DNA from: Wenzhouxiangella sp.
GTDB taxonomy: Bacteria > Pseudomonadota > Gammaproteobacteria > Xanthomonadales > Wenzhouxiangellaceae
NCBI GenBank assembly: GCA_007118895.1
Contig: SKQS01000259.1
Location: forward strand, 1 to 39,055
Direction of reading: 5' to 3'
DNA: 39,055 nt
In this document: positions 25,319-33,941 of the stretch, piece after piece
Numbering within the stretch: the first letter of the stretch is position 1
How the letters are laid out: each line of letters opens with the position of its first letter
Program-made: the position numbers and the translations under genes
Notes under the pieces: model-generated
The model's database searches: none
What the model was told of the DNA's origin: nothing
Seen by the model: only the letters and a program-made list of their open reading frames with translations

Positions 25319-26206
25319 ATGAAGGCAACCGGTCAACACGACGCGCTGGTCCTGTCGGCTCACGGCAATCGCGGAGTCGCACGACGTGACAATGGTGAGT
25401 TGATCGCCTTCCACTTCCGCCGGCGATTGGGCCGACCGCTGCCGGGAGATCGAGTTTCGATCGATGAGCACAAGGCGCTGTGCGACATCGCCGAACGTCG
25501 CAACAGCTTCGGTCGCGGCGACGAGCGTGGACGCAAGCGGCACATCGCTGCCAACCTGGACCGGCTGGTGATCGTCATCGCGCCCGAACCGGCGCCAAGT
25601 CGGGACCTGTTGCACCGCTATCTGGCAGCCGCCGAAATAGCCGGGATTGCCGCCGTCATCGTTCTCAACAAGCGCGATCTGCCCGTCCCGGATCAGTTGC
25701 CCTTCGATGAGCTCGAGGACCTTCAGGCGATCGGCTACCGCCTTTTGCACACCCGCTGTCTGCCTCCACTCGAACTCGACGAATTGCCCGCCTTGCTCTC
25801 TTCAGGCACCAGTCTGCTGGCGGGCCAGTCCGGGGTCGGCAAGTCCTCGCTTCTCAACACCTTGATTCCGGACCTTGAACTACACACCCGTGCCCTGTCC
25901 AGGGTCACCGGCAAGGGCACCCACACGACAACGGCCGCCACGCTGTACCCCCTGCCCTCGGGAAGCCATGTAATCGACACGCCTGGCGTGTGGGAATACG
26001 GTCTGTGGTCGATGGAGATGTCCACGCTGCAGCGCGGATTCCCCGAGATTCACGCCCATGCGGTCGGCTGTCGTTTCAGGGACTGCAGCCACGTCAGCGA
26101 GCCCGGCTGTGCAGTCGCCGAAGCGGTAGCGGCGGGTGACATTGCGGTCTCCCGGCTGGCCGCCTGGCGCCGTTTACTGGCCGAACAACGGCGCCTGAAA
26201 CGCTGA
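25319..26206 (+). CDS. rsgA: Ribosome small-subunit maturation GTPase RsgA
   Basis: A 295-residue circularly permuted GTPase that helps late 30S assembly. In order: an N-terminal OB fold ([18 protein letters not shown]), G4 NKRDL, G1 [10 protein letters not shown]2-like region with THTTT and G3 DTPGV, then a C-terminal zinc-binding stretch ([14 protein letters not shown]). The permuted G4-G1-G3 order is diagnostic. It is divergent from orn with 48 bp between start codons. TATAAC ends 6 nt before the ATG, so if that is the -10 the message would be leaderless. Confidence 0.95.
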   Translation: MKATGQHDALVLSAHGNRGVARRDNGELIAFHFRRRLGRPLPGDRVSIDEHKALCDIAERRNSFGRGDERGRKRHIAANLDRLVIVIAPEPAPSRDLLHRYLAAAEIAGIAAVIVLNKRDLPVPDQLPFDELEDLQAIGYRLLHTRCLPPLELDELPALLSSGTSLLAGQSGVGKSSLLNTLIPDLELHTRALSRVTGKGTHTTTAATLYPLPSGSHVIDTPGVWEYGLWSMEMSTLQRGFPEIHAHAVGCRFRDCSHVSEPGCAVAEAVAAGDIAVSRLAAWRRLLAEQRRLKR

Positions 26207-26211
26207 TTTTC

Positions 26212-26880
26212 CTACCAGGGGAGCTCCTCGCCGTTGGCGTGACGGAAGCTTCCGGAACTGTCCAGATTCAGTTCATCGATGCGCGCTATCAGGCCGGTAG
26301 CCGCCTCATCGGCATCCACAAACCCCTGGTTGCCGGTCATCCCGGTGCGCACATAGCCCGGGTGCAACAGGCCGACCGAAATGTTCCGATCCTTCAGCTC
26401 GTGAGCCAGCGAAACACCTGCCGTGTTGACCGCCGCCTTCGACATCCGGTAGCCGTAGGCGCCTCCGGAAGTGTTGTCGGCGATCGACCCCATGCGAGAG
26501 GTGATGATGACGACTCTGGCGCCATCATTTAGATGATTGACCAGCGCCCGGGTCACGCGCAGCGGGGCCAGCGCGTTGACCTCATACTGCAGGCGGAAAT
26601 CGTCAAGCTGATCCTCGAGCTGGTCGAAATCGGTCGAGCGCAGCACGCCGGCATTGTTGATCAGCAAATCAAGGCGAGTTCCTCGCAAACGGTCTGCCAG
26701 CGTGTTCAGATCCTTGCCGCACGTGACGTCGATCCCTTCCTCGATTCGCGGATCCAGCGCCTTCAGCTCCGGCGAGGCCTGGCGACAGGCCGCGATGACC
26801 TGGTATCCGCGATCACCAAGCTGGCGCGCCAGCTCCAGCCCTATGCCGCGATTGGCGCCAGTTATCAAAGCCGTTTTCAT
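26212..26880 (-). CDS. Short-chain dehydrogenase/reductase
   Basis: A 222-residue classical SDR: TGANRGIGLELA (nucleotide binding), NNAG (74-77 region), an active-site Ser in ITSRMGS and YGYRMSK (YxxxK catalytic pair), then HPGYVRTGM. The strand-2 residue following CRQ suggests NADP rather than NAD preference, though weakly. The substrate is unknown; the family member type often appears as C-factor or carbonyl-reductase-like. AGGAG lies 5 nt before the ATG. Its stop is 5 bp from the rsgA stop (convergent). Confidence 0.92.
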   Translation of the reverse strand: MKTALITGANRGIGLELARQLGDRGYQVIAACRQASPELKALDPRIEEGIDVTCGKDLNTLADRLRGTRLDLLINNAGVLRSTDFDQLEDQLDDFRLQYEVNALAPLRVTRALVNHLNDGARVVIITSRMGSIADNTSGGAYGYRMSKAAVNTAGVSLAHELKDRNISVGLLHPGYVRTGMTGNQGFVDADEAATGLIARIDELNLDSSGSFRHANGEELPW

Positions 26881-27027
26881 TGGTGCTCCTGGGTTTTTTC
26901 CATGATGTCCAACAGGGTATGGATTCCCACGCCCACGATTTCAAGCTGCTGAAGTCGTTTCTGATATCGAGCGCTAACTCATTGAGATTACAAGTGTGGC
27001 ACACATGTGAAACGATGTCCCCTGTGT

Positions 27028-27033
27028 TAGAAT
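27028..27033 (+). promoter_or_regulatory. Candidate -10 region for the small exported protein gene
   Basis: TAGAAT (27028-27033) lies inside a dyad TGTGTT (27023-27028)/AACACA (27043-27048), upstream of the 106-residue protein gene. No good -35 is seen at the right distance, so activation by a regulator at the dyad or at the GTGTGGCACAC stretch (about 26994-27004) is possible. Confidence 0.3.
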
Positions 27034-27088
27034 TTTTTGCTCAACACACAGTTGCACCGGACTGCCAACGTCTTCCGAGGACATGACC

Positions 27089-27409
27089 ATGATCAACAAG
27101 CACAAGCGATGGATGATTATGGGGGGGCTGATGTTACTGCTGGCCGCACCGGCCAGTGCCGACGTTCTGCTAATCGAGGAAGTGCGCGAGCGCATGCTGC
27201 GCGACCTCCCGGCCAATGGCATGACGATGAGCGAGGTCGAGCGCCGTTTCGGCGAACCGTCGGAGCGCCGAGCAGCGGTTGGCAACCCGCCGATCACGCG
27301 CTGGATTTATGCCGAGTACACGGTGTTCTTCGAGCATGATCTGGTGATCGACAGCGTGCTCAACCCGGGTGCCGTCATGACGCGACTGCAACAGCAAACC
27401 GGAAGATAA
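27089..27409 (+). CDS. Small exported protein of unknown function
   Basis: A 106-residue protein with a signal peptide (MIMGGLMLLLAAPASA-DV) and a compact mature part: IEEVRERMLRDLPANGMTMSEVERRFGEPSERRAAVGNPPITRWIYAEYTVFFEHDLVIDSVL. The pattern GMTMSEVERRFGEP followed by aromatic beta strands is typical of small periplasmic proteins conserved across gammaproteobacteria (SmpA/BamE-like topology), but I cannot name the family. GAGG at 27077-27080 is 8 nt before the chosen ATG at 27089; the ATG at 27083 would leave only 2 nt. Confidence 0.75.
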   Translation: MINKHKRWMIMGGLMLLLAAPASADVLLIEEVRERMLRDLPANGMTMSEVERRFGEPSERRAAVGNPPITRWIYAEYTVFFEHDLVIDSVLNPGAVMTRLQQQTGR

Positions 27410-27450
27410 CCAGGCCTTTACTGCCGCCAGGCAAGAAGGGGGAGCATGCG

Positions 27451-28437
27451 ATGCATACCGAATACAGACTGCCGGCAGAGTGGGAGCTGCAAAGTGCCAC
27501 CCTGCTTGCCTGGCCAGTCAAGGAAGCCGATTGGGGAGAGCAGTTACCAGCTGCCCAGCGCGAGTGGGCGCAGCTCATCACGGCCATTGCAGCCCATCAG
27601 CAGGTGGTGTTGCTGGTCGCACCGGGTCACCCATCGGCCGTCCAGCGCTTCGAGGACCAGCCTGGCGTTCATGTCATCGAAGTTGATTACAACGATGTCT
27701 GGTGCCGGGATTACGGGCCGGTCACCATGGTCAGAAGCGGGCAGCGTCTGGGGCTGGATTTCTACTTCAACGGCTGGGGCGGAAAATATCCGGCCGCTCT
27801 GGATAACCGCGTCAATACGCTGCTGGCACGACATGCGTTATTCAATCGCTTCGAGTTTCGCCAGTACCTGTTTGCGCTGGAAGGCGGAGCAATCGACAGC
27901 AATGGTGCAGGCAGCCTGCTGATCAATCGTCATTGCCTTCGTGCACGGCACCCGAATCTCTCGCGCAGTGAGATCGACTATGAGCTGTATTCGCTGCTAA
28001 ACATTGATCGCGTTCTGGCCATCGATATCGAGCCCCTGCCCGGCGACGACACCGACGGGCATATCGATACCCTGGCACGGTTCATCAGTCGTGACCGGAT
28101 TGCCTACCAAAGCCAGGCCAGCCGTGACCGAGACGAACTGCTGCGCCGGCAGCTGGAAGCTCTCGATGGTGACTCCGGCCAGGCAGTGGAACTGGTCGCA
28201 CTACCCTGCCCACGCGGTACGCCCGGCAATCTGCCGGCCAACTACGCCAACTTCCTGTTCGTCAACGATGCGGTACTGGTGCCAGCCTATGGCGTGGACA
28301 GCGATGAGGAGGCTCGGGAAGTTCTGGCCATGGCGCTGCCCGATCACTCGGTCAAACTGGTCGAGGCCGGGGCAATGATCCACCAGTTCGGCGGTCCGCA
28401 CTGCGCCACCATGCACCTGCCAGGGGCACTGGGGTGA
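27451..28437 (+). CDS. aguA: Agmatine deiminase
   Basis: A 328-residue pentein-fold enzyme of the agmatine deiminase family, converting agmatine to N-carbamoylputrescine and ammonia. Motifs: DVWCRDYGP, LEGGAIDSNG, DDTDGHIDTLARF and the C-terminal catalytic Cys in GGPHCATMH. The ribosome site GGGGGAG stands about 6 nt before the ATG at 27451. Its TGA overlaps the GTG start of the amidase gene (GTGA), so both are translationally coupled and form the two-step agmatine-to-putrescine route. Confidence 0.94.
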   Translation: MHTEYRLPAEWELQSATLLAWPVKEADWGEQLPAAQREWAQLITAIAAHQQVVLLVAPGHPSAVQRFEDQPGVHVIEVDYNDVWCRDYGPVTMVRSGQRLGLDFYFNGWGGKYPAALDNRVNTLLARHALFNRFEFRQYLFALEGGAIDSNGAGSLLINRHCLRARHPNLSRSEIDYELYSLLNIDRVLAIDIEPLPGDDTDGHIDTLARFISRDRIAYQSQASRDRDELLRRQLEALDGDSGQAVELVALPCPRGTPGNLPANYANFLFVNDAVLVPAYGVDSDEEAREVLAMALPDHSVKLVEAGAMIHQFGGPHCATMHLPGALG

Positions 28438-29318
28438 GCACGACGCTGACCGTAGCCGTGGTCCAGCACGCCATGGGGCCGGACCGGGAGGCCAATCTAG
28501 GCCTGGCTGCAGATGCCATCGCCTCTGCAGCCGGCAGCGGTGCGCGCCTGGTGGTACTGCCCGAGCTGCAAAGCTCGGAATATTTCTGCAAGTACCAGGA
28601 TCCGGAACTGTTTGGCCTGGCCGAGCCGCTGGATGGGCCTACCCGCCAGGCCCTGGCGCGGGCTGCCCAGGACCACGGGGTCGTCGTGGTGGGTGGCATT
28701 TTCGAGCAGCGCATGCCCGGCATGGCGCACAACACTGCCATCGTGCTCGAGGCTGACGGCAGCCTGGCCGGCATCTACCGCAAGATGCACATCCCTGACG
28801 ACCCGGGCTACAACGAGAAATTCTATTTCACCCCGGGCGACCTGGGATTCGAGCCGATTGATACCTCGGTCGGCCGACTGGGCGTTTTAGTGTGTTGGGA
28901 TCAGTGGTATCCGGAAGCCGCGCGACTGATGGCCCTGGCCGGGGCGGAGCTGTTGATCTACCCCACAGCCATCGGCGCCGATCCGCAGGATGATCGGGAA
29001 GAGCAGCAGCGCCAGCTGGATGCCTGGCGAACCATCCAGCGAGCGCATGCGATCGCCAACGGCCTGCCGGTACTGGCCTGCAACCGGGTCGGGCATGAAC
29101 CCGACCGCTCCGGTGCAGGGCGCGACGCGCTGTTCTGGGGTCACAGTTTCATCGCCGGGCCGCAGGGAGAGATGCTTGCCGAAGCAGACAGCTCGGCCGT
29201 CGTTCTGGTTGCCGACATCGATCTGGCACGCTCGGAAAGCGTGCGCCGCATCTGGCCGTTCTTTCGCGACCGACGCGTCGACGCCTACCAGGATCTGACC
29301 CGGCGTTTCAGGGGCTAG
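28434..29318 (+). CDS. aguB: N-carbamoylputrescine amidase
   Basis: A 294-residue nitrilase-superfamily amidase hydrolysing N-carbamoylputrescine to putrescine, CO2 and ammonia. The catalytic triad is visible: Glu in LPELQSSEYF, Lys in YRKMHIPDD and Cys in VCWDQWYPEAAR. The segment NEKFYFTPGD is typical of AguB. It starts with GTG overlapping the aguA stop. The next gene converges from the right with 17 bp between stops. Confidence 0.95.
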   Translation: MSTTLTVAVVQHAMGPDREANLGLAADAIASAAGSGARLVVLPELQSSEYFCKYQDPELFGLAEPLDGPTRQALARAAQDHGVVVVGGIFEQRMPGMAHNTAIVLEADGSLAGIYRKMHIPDDPGYNEKFYFTPGDLGFEPIDTSVGRLGVLVCWDQWYPEAARLMALAGAELLIYPTAIGADPQDDREEQQRQLDAWRTIQRAHAIANGLPVLACNRVGHEPDRSGAGRDALFWGHSFIAGPQGEMLAEADSSAVVLVADIDLARSESVRRIWPFFRDRRVDAYQDLTRRFRG

Positions 29319-29335
29319 GAGCCAGCGGAAAAACT

Positions 29336-29665
29336 TCACCGTCCGCCGCGCCACATCGCCCTGATCATGCGCCAGATTGCGTCGCCTGCCAGGTGAATCA
29401 AAAGCCCCACGAGCACCATCAGTACGAGCGCCAGCCACTCCGGCAGGCCCGAGACATTCTGCTCGAGCCATCCGGCGGCGAGACGGAAGCCGAAGCCAAA
29501 AAACCGCCACATCAGGTCGAGAGCAGCGTGCAGTGCGCCGGGTTGTGGTGCGAGCAGCCAGGACAACAGCCGGGCCAGGCCACCGATGGCGGCAGCCAGC
29601 AGCAGCGGGTTGTCCAGTACCCACTGCCTGGCGGGGCGGCTGCGATGTCGACCAGAGCGCATCAT
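29336..29665 (-). CDS. Small membrane protein of unknown function
   Basis: A 109-residue protein with two hydrophobic stretches (LLLAAAIGGLARLLSWLLA and LALVLMVLVGLLIHLAG) and basic ends (MMRSGRHRSRPAR at the N-terminus, RAMWRGGR at the C-terminus). The mid region contains an amphipathic aromatic helix (MWRFFGFGFRLAAGW). No family is recognised. It is on the minus strand 45 bp downstream of tctA, so it may be the last gene of that operon. The coding call rests on plausible codon use and membrane topology only. Confidence 0.5.
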   Translation of the reverse strand: MMRSGRHRSRPARQWVLDNPLLLAAAIGGLARLLSWLLAPQPGALHAALDLMWRFFGFGFRLAAGWLEQNVSGLPEWLALVLMVLVGLLIHLAGDAIWRMIRAMWRGGR

Positions 29666-29710
29666 GCGCCTGATCTTACTCCCGGAGGCACATTGCCGAC
29701 AACGGCAGTT

Positions 29711-31222
29711 TCAGTGGCGACTTGCCGCCTGGGCCCGTGTAGTAGCGCTTGCCTGCGAGACTTCTCGCAGCCGCATGATGAGCGGGATCAGAAAAGAGGC
29801 CAGCGCCAGTCCCAGCATGATGGCGGTCAGGGGCCGCGAGACGAATACCATGGGCCCATCCATCATGATCGCGCGCCGGAAATTGGTCTCGGCAATGGCG
29901 CCGAGCACCAACCCCAGGATCACCGGCGCCAGCGGATAGTCATAGCGGCGCATCAACCAGCCCAGCAGCCCGAAGGCCAGGCAGCAGAACACGTCAAACA
30001 TCGAGTTGCGAACCGCGTAGGCGCCGATCAGCGCCATCATGGTGATCAGTGAGTAGAGCAGCTCCTTCGGCACGTGAGCGACTCGCACCCACAGCCTGCC
30101 GCCGGCCAGGCCAACCAGCAGCAGCACGAACTGGGAAAGCAGCATGGCGGCAAAAATGGCATAGATCATGCCCGGGCTGGATACAAACAGCTGCGGGCCC
30201 GGGGTGAGATCATGGATCATCATCGCCCCAATCAGCACCGCGGTCGTGGCGCTGCCCGGGATGCCCAGCGCCAGCAACGGCACCATGGCGCCACCAACAG
30301 AGCCGGAATCGGCCGCCTCAGCGGCGGTCACGCCCTCGGGGCTGCCCTTGCCGAACTGCTCGCGGTTGCGCGAGATCCGTTTGGCAATACCGTAACTGAT
30401 GAACGAGCCGATGGTCGCCCCGGCACCCGGAAAAATGCCGATAAGGGTACCGATTGCGCCAGAGCGCAGGGTCACCCATTTCAATCGCCAGTAATCGGCC
30501 AGTCGTGGCCAGCGATCACCAATACCCGTTGCTTTGGCAATACGGAACTCGCCGCGTTCGATGCCGGTAAACACCTCGCTCAAGGCAAACATGCCGATCA
30601 GCGCCGGTATCAGCAGAAACCCGTCAGACAGCGCCATGACCTCGAAAGTGAAGCGTTCGGCGCCGGAAATCGGATCGGTACCCACGGTGGCAATGATCAA
30701 CCCGACCAGCATCGCAACCAGCGCCTTGACCCAGCGATCGCCGGCCAGCATGGCGATGGTCGCCAAACCGAAGGCGGCAAAGGCAAAGTACTCCGATGGA
30801 TGAAAGCGCACGGCGATTTCGGCCAGGGGCACGGAGAACCCGATCAGAATGATGGTGCCGAACATGCCGCCGACCGCCGAGGCAACAATGGACGTACCCA
30901 GCGCCAGCGCCGGTCGGCCCTGCCGGGTCAGGGCGTAACCGTCGATTGCAGTGACCACCGCAGACGGCGTGCCAGGCGCGTTGACCATGATGCCGGTAAT
31001 CGAGCCACCATAGCTGGAGCCGATATAGATTCCGACCAGCAGGATCAGGGCCAGCGTGGGCGACATGCCATAGGTGAATGGCACCATCAGCGCCACGCCC
31101 ATGGATGGCGACAGGCCGGGCATGGCGCCAATCACGATGCCCAGCACGATGCCGGCGACGATGGTCAGCAAGGGAATCACTGCCATCACGGTACCCAGGC
31201 CGGCCAGCAGCGTGTCAATCAT
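29711..31222 (-). CDS. tctA: Tripartite tricarboxylate transporter large membrane subunit TctA
   Basis: A 503-residue inner-membrane protein with about 11-12 helices, the TctA channel-like subunit of a TTT transporter. Hallmarks: GAMPGLSPSMGVAL near the start, GIYIGSSYGGSITGIMVNAPGTPSA, IGIFPGAGATIGSFISYGIAKR and LGIPGSATTAVLIGAM. The chosen ATG (31220-31222) overlaps the stop of the upstream fused gene as ATGA; a GTG two codons earlier with GAGG 8 nt upstream is also possible. It works with the TctC and TctB parts, which here are one protein. Confidence 0.95.
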   Translation of the reverse strand: MIDTLLAGLGTVMAVIPLLTIVAGIVLGIVIGAMPGLSPSMGVALMVPFTYGMSPTLALILLVGIYIGSSYGGSITGIMVNAPGTPSAVVTAIDGYALTRQGRPALALGTSIVASAVGGMFGTIILIGFSVPLAEIAVRFHPSEYFAFAAFGLATIAMLAGDRWVKALVAMLVGLIIATVGTDPISGAERFTFEVMALSDGFLLIPALIGMFALSEVFTGIERGEFRIAKATGIGDRWPRLADYWRLKWVTLRSGAIGTLIGIFPGAGATIGSFISYGIAKRISRNREQFGKGSPEGVTAAEAADSGSVGGAMVPLLALGIPGSATTAVLIGAMMIHDLTPGPQLFVSSPGMIYAIFAAMLLSQFVLLLVGLAGGRLWVRVAHVPKELLYSLITMMALIGAYAVRNSMFDVFCCLAFGLLGWLMRRYDYPLAPVILGLVLGAIAETNFRRAIMMDGPMVFVSRPLTAIMLGLALASFLIPLIMRLREVSQASATTRAQAASRH

Positions 31223-32775
31223 CTCCACAGGGAAAACCTCGGCAGGTCGACGTGCAACAGGCGCTGGAAAACCAGCTCGGAAAATACCAGCCAGGCCACG
31301 GTCAGCACTGCTATCACGACCAGCCGGCGATAGCCCAGGTACCAGATCAGCAACGGAAGGTAGACCGCCGAGGCCAGCAGATAGCCGATCACCGGCAGCA
31401 ACACCAGGTAGGCGCCGAACATCGCCAGCACCACACCCAGACGGACGATGCCGGCGCGGCGCTCTGTCCGCTCCCCGTGGCGTACGGTCATCACCCCCTG
31501 TACAACAATCAAAGGAAGCGCCAGCAGCATCCACGCTCGCGGCAGGCCACCAGCGCCGACCGGGTCAACCGGGTTGGCCGGCGGAAAGCCGGTGCTCAGC
31601 AACAGCAGCCCGATGACGCAGGCACTCAACGCCGCCAGCAGGCTCAGCTCACCAGCCTGTTCTCGCCACGGCGAATATCGCAAGCGCCAGGACAGCAGCG
31701 CAAGAACGAGCACCAGCACCGAGAGCAGTATCAGCACCCCCGGGGGTTGGCGCAGCGCAGCGAGACCGCTGAGCTCGGCGCGAGCCTCCGGCAACAGACC
31801 CAGGTCTCCAAGGTAGCGGCGAAATTCCTCACGATCGCTGGCGACGATCCGTTCGAACTCCTCAGCCGGACGGTAGCGCAGATTGACCGCCTCGCCAGTC
31901 CAGGCCGACTCCCACCGCGGGTCGCTGGTGACCAGGCCGATCAGCACCCGGTACCAGTCCCGGACCTCGTCCGGCACTCCCTTGCGAAATGCCAGCCCGC
32001 GCCAGATCAGCTCGTCCTCAAGGCCGGTATAGCCCAGTTCGGCAAAAGTCGGCGCATCGGGAAAATCCGGGAGCCGGTTCTCCGCCGCCACCGCCACAAC
32101 GCGCAGGCGCTCGGATGCAAGGGCATCCCTGGGATTGCCCAGATAGGCCGTACCCAGATTGCCCAGCAGGGCGGCAACCGCCTCTCCACCACTGGCATAC
32201 GGTATCCAGCGCATGTCGATACCGGTTGTTTCGGCGATCTTGACACCGGATACATGCTTTACGCCGCCGATATCCACCCCCAGCCACAGCTGGCTGCCGG
32301 GTTGCTCTTGCGCGTGTTGTTTCAGCTCGTGCCAGTCCCCGGGACCCTCGATGGCATTGGTAATCAAAACATGCGCGTTGTCCATCAGGTAGGCATGCCA
32401 GTTGATGCGCTCGATCAGGTCCTCACGGCCGGTGGCCACCATCTTGGAAATGTTCGACCGGGTCACCGCCAGAATCCGATGGCCGTCCGCCGGCTCACGA
32501 AGCGCCTCCTCGAACGCCACGATCCCGCCTCCGCCGGGACGATTGATCACGGCAAAGGGATGGTCGGCATGCTCCTGGGCCAGACGGGCAAAGCGCCGAG
32601 CGGTGACATCGATCAATCCACCCGGACTGGTGTAGACCACTACCCGGATCGGCTGGGAAGGGAAACCGTCGACCTCGGGCAAGGATTCATGCGGTTTGGC
32701 GACAACCGGGCTGGCCGACGCAAGGAGAATCACGAGTCCCATGGCAAACAGGCTGGCAATCAGTCGGTCTGGCAC
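31219..32775 (-). CDS. Fused TctC (solute-binding) and TctB (small membrane) subunits of a TTT transporter
   Basis: A single 518-residue protein replaces two usual subunits. Residues 1-26 are a signal or anchor segment (LFAMGLVILLASASPVVA). Residues about 38-320 are a TctC/Bug-type solute-binding protein: IRVVVYTSPGGLIDVTARRFA, VINRPGGGG, GGEAVAALLGNLGTAYLG and DFPDAPTFAELGY. A new transmembrane helix (346-363) leads into a TctB-like domain with four hydrophobic segments to 518. The usual TctC is free in the periplasm at about 320 residues, so here the binding protein is tethered to the membrane unit. The start is GTG at 32773-32775 with GGAGG 3 nt before it; the ATG at 32742 is an alternative. 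Substrates of such systems are carboxylates; this one is unknown. Confidence 0.9.
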   Translation of the reverse strand: MPDRLIASLFAMGLVILLASASPVVAKPHESLPEVDGFPSQPIRVVVYTSPGGLIDVTARRFARLAQEHADHPFAVINRPGGGGIVAFEEALREPADGHRILAVTRSNISKMVATGREDLIERINWHAYLMDNAHVLITNAIEGPGDWHELKQHAQEQPGSQLWLGVDIGGVKHVSGVKIAETTGIDMRWIPYASGGEAVAALLGNLGTAYLGNPRDALASERLRVVAVAAENRLPDFPDAPTFAELGYTGLEDELIWRGLAFRKGVPDEVRDWYRVLIGLVTSDPRWESAWTGEAVNLRYRPAEEFERIVASDREEFRRYLGDLGLLPEARAELSGLAALRQPPGVLILLSVLVLVLALLSWRLRYSPWREQAGELSLLAALSACVIGLLLLSTGFPPANPVDPVGAGGLPRAWMLLALPLIVVQGVMTVRHGERTERRAGIVRLGVVLAMFGAYLVLLPVIGYLLASAVYLPLLIWYLGYRRLVVIAVLTVAWLVFSELVFQRLLHVDLPRFSLWR

Positions 32776-32833
32776 GGGCCTCCGTCCGGACGGGTCATTC
32801 GAGCAACAACTCAGGGAGGCTAGCAGTCGTTTG

Positions 32834-33319
32834 TTACATTTCTGTTTCAGAACCCGGCGCCAGCAACATGCCATTGGCGTCGGCATACAGGTAGTCACCG
32901 GGCTTTATCGTCACATCGGCGATTCTTATTTCCAGGCTGGCCTGGCCCTCGTTGCGCCGGGTCGAGCGACGGGGGTTGCTGGCCAGGGCGCGAATACCGA
33001 TGGGAATATCGCGCAGAATTTCCACATCGCGGACGCAACCATAAATCACGATGCCCGCCCAGCCCTGGCTGCAGGCCTTGTCTGCCAGGATGTCGCCAAG
33101 CAAGGCGCAGCGCAACGAGCCCCCGCCGTCGACGACCAGTACCCGCCCCAGCCCGGGGGTAGCCACCAACTCTTTAACCCGGGAATTGTCCTCGAAGCAC
33201 TTGACCGTCTCGACCTGTCCGGAAAAGATCTCCGCGGCGCCGTAGTCGACAAAACCTGGCGGCAAGACCTGCCAGTGCGGGTTGTCGTCCAGCAAGTCAG
33301 GGGTCGAAGAAATAGTCAT
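32834..33319 (-). CDS. rraA: RraA-family protein with aldolase-type metal motif
   Basis: A 161-residue protein of the RraA/HMG-aldolase family, the same length as E. coli RraA, which binds RNase E and inhibits it. Conserved stretches: VKCFEDNSRVKEL, GRVLVVDGGGSLRCALLGD, GWAGIVIYGCVRD and GDYLYADANGMLL. D76-X20-R97-D98 is the magnesium-site motif of 4-hydroxy-4-methyl-2-oxoglutarate aldolases; as I recall, E. coli RraA has R-Q there, so this copy may still be an enzyme. It starts 1 bp after the stop of the quinone-reductase-like gene and lies 58 bp upstream of the carboxylate transporter genes, a context that also favours a metabolic role. Both functions remain possible. Confidence 0.88.
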   Translation of the reverse strand: MTISSTPDLLDDNPHWQVLPPGFVDYGAAEIFSGQVETVKCFEDNSRVKELVATPGLGRVLVVDGGGSLRCALLGDILADKACSQGWAGIVIYGCVRDVEILRDIPIGIRALASNPRRSTRRNEGQASLEIRIADVTIKPGDYLYADANGMLLAPGSETEM

Positions 33320-33320
33320 G

Positions 33321-33917
33321 TCAGCGGGCCTCCCTGCCCCAGCGGCGCATCTTCTGCATTGCCTTGTCGCGACGGCCGGGGCTGCCTGATCCGGCCAGGC
33401 CGAAGTAGACACTGCGAACCGGAGAAATGCCGCAGAATTTAAGAATATTACGTTTGAAGAATCGCACGCCATGCGCACGATAGAACCAGCGAAAGAATAG
33501 CGCCGGCATGCCCATGGTCACCACGATCCGTGCCGATTTTCCTGCCAGCAGGCGCTGGCCACCTCCCTCTCTGGCCTCCTCGTCGAATGCGAAACCCGGC
33601 CGCATTACCTGCTCCAGGAAAGCTTTCAACAGCGCCGGCATGGAGCCCAGCCACAGCGGAAAGACGAAAACCAGGTGATCGGCTGCCCGAATCTTCTCCT
33701 GCGCCTGGGCTACATCAGCCGGCACATCGCCGGACTGCCAGTCGCGCTCGCTGCGAAGAAGGGGAATATCCAGGTCAGCCAGCCTGACCAGCTCAATCGA
33801 ATGTCCGGCCTGCTGCGCTGACTCGATGTACGCACCCGCCAGGCCGTGGACCAGGCGCTTCGGATCAGGGTCGGGGTGGCCATCGATGACGACAACCGTA
33901 CGCTCGGTAGTTCCCAT
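33321..33917 (-). CDS. NAD(P)H dehydrogenase (quinone)-like flavoprotein
   Basis: A 198-residue flavodoxin-fold protein of the NQO/KefF/MdaB-type family: start VVVIDGHPDPDPKRLVHGLAG, the flavin-binding PLWLGSMPALLKAFLEQVMRPGFAF and VTMGMPALFFR. It probably reduces quinones or other electrophiles with NAD(P)H in two-electron steps in the cytoplasm. The C-terminus is basic (GRRDKAMQKMRRWGREAR). It is followed after 1 bp by the RraA-family gene and is separated by 24 bp from the response regulator upstream. The ATG at 33915-33917 is the natural start. Confidence 0.9.
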   Translation of the reverse strand: MGTTERTVVVIDGHPDPDPKRLVHGLAGAYIESAQQAGHSIELVRLADLDIPLLRSERDWQSGDVPADVAQAQEKIRAADHLVFVFPLWLGSMPALLKAFLEQVMRPGFAFDEEAREGGGQRLLAGKSARIVVTMGMPALFFRWFYRAHGVRFFKRNILKFCGISPVRSVYFGLAGSGSPGRRDKAMQKMRRWGREAR

Positions 33918-33941
33918 TGCAACTATGACAGAGAGAAACTG

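Noticed and set aside
30074-31333. A 419-codon plus-strand frame opposite tctA.
   Set aside because: Its His/Gln/Asp/Arg-rich composition is typical of an antisense frame; tctA on the other strand has clear family motifs.
31078-32823. A 581-codon plus-strand frame opposite the TctC-TctB fusion gene.
   Set aside because: Rich in Gln, His and Arg with no domain; the minus-strand gene is well supported.
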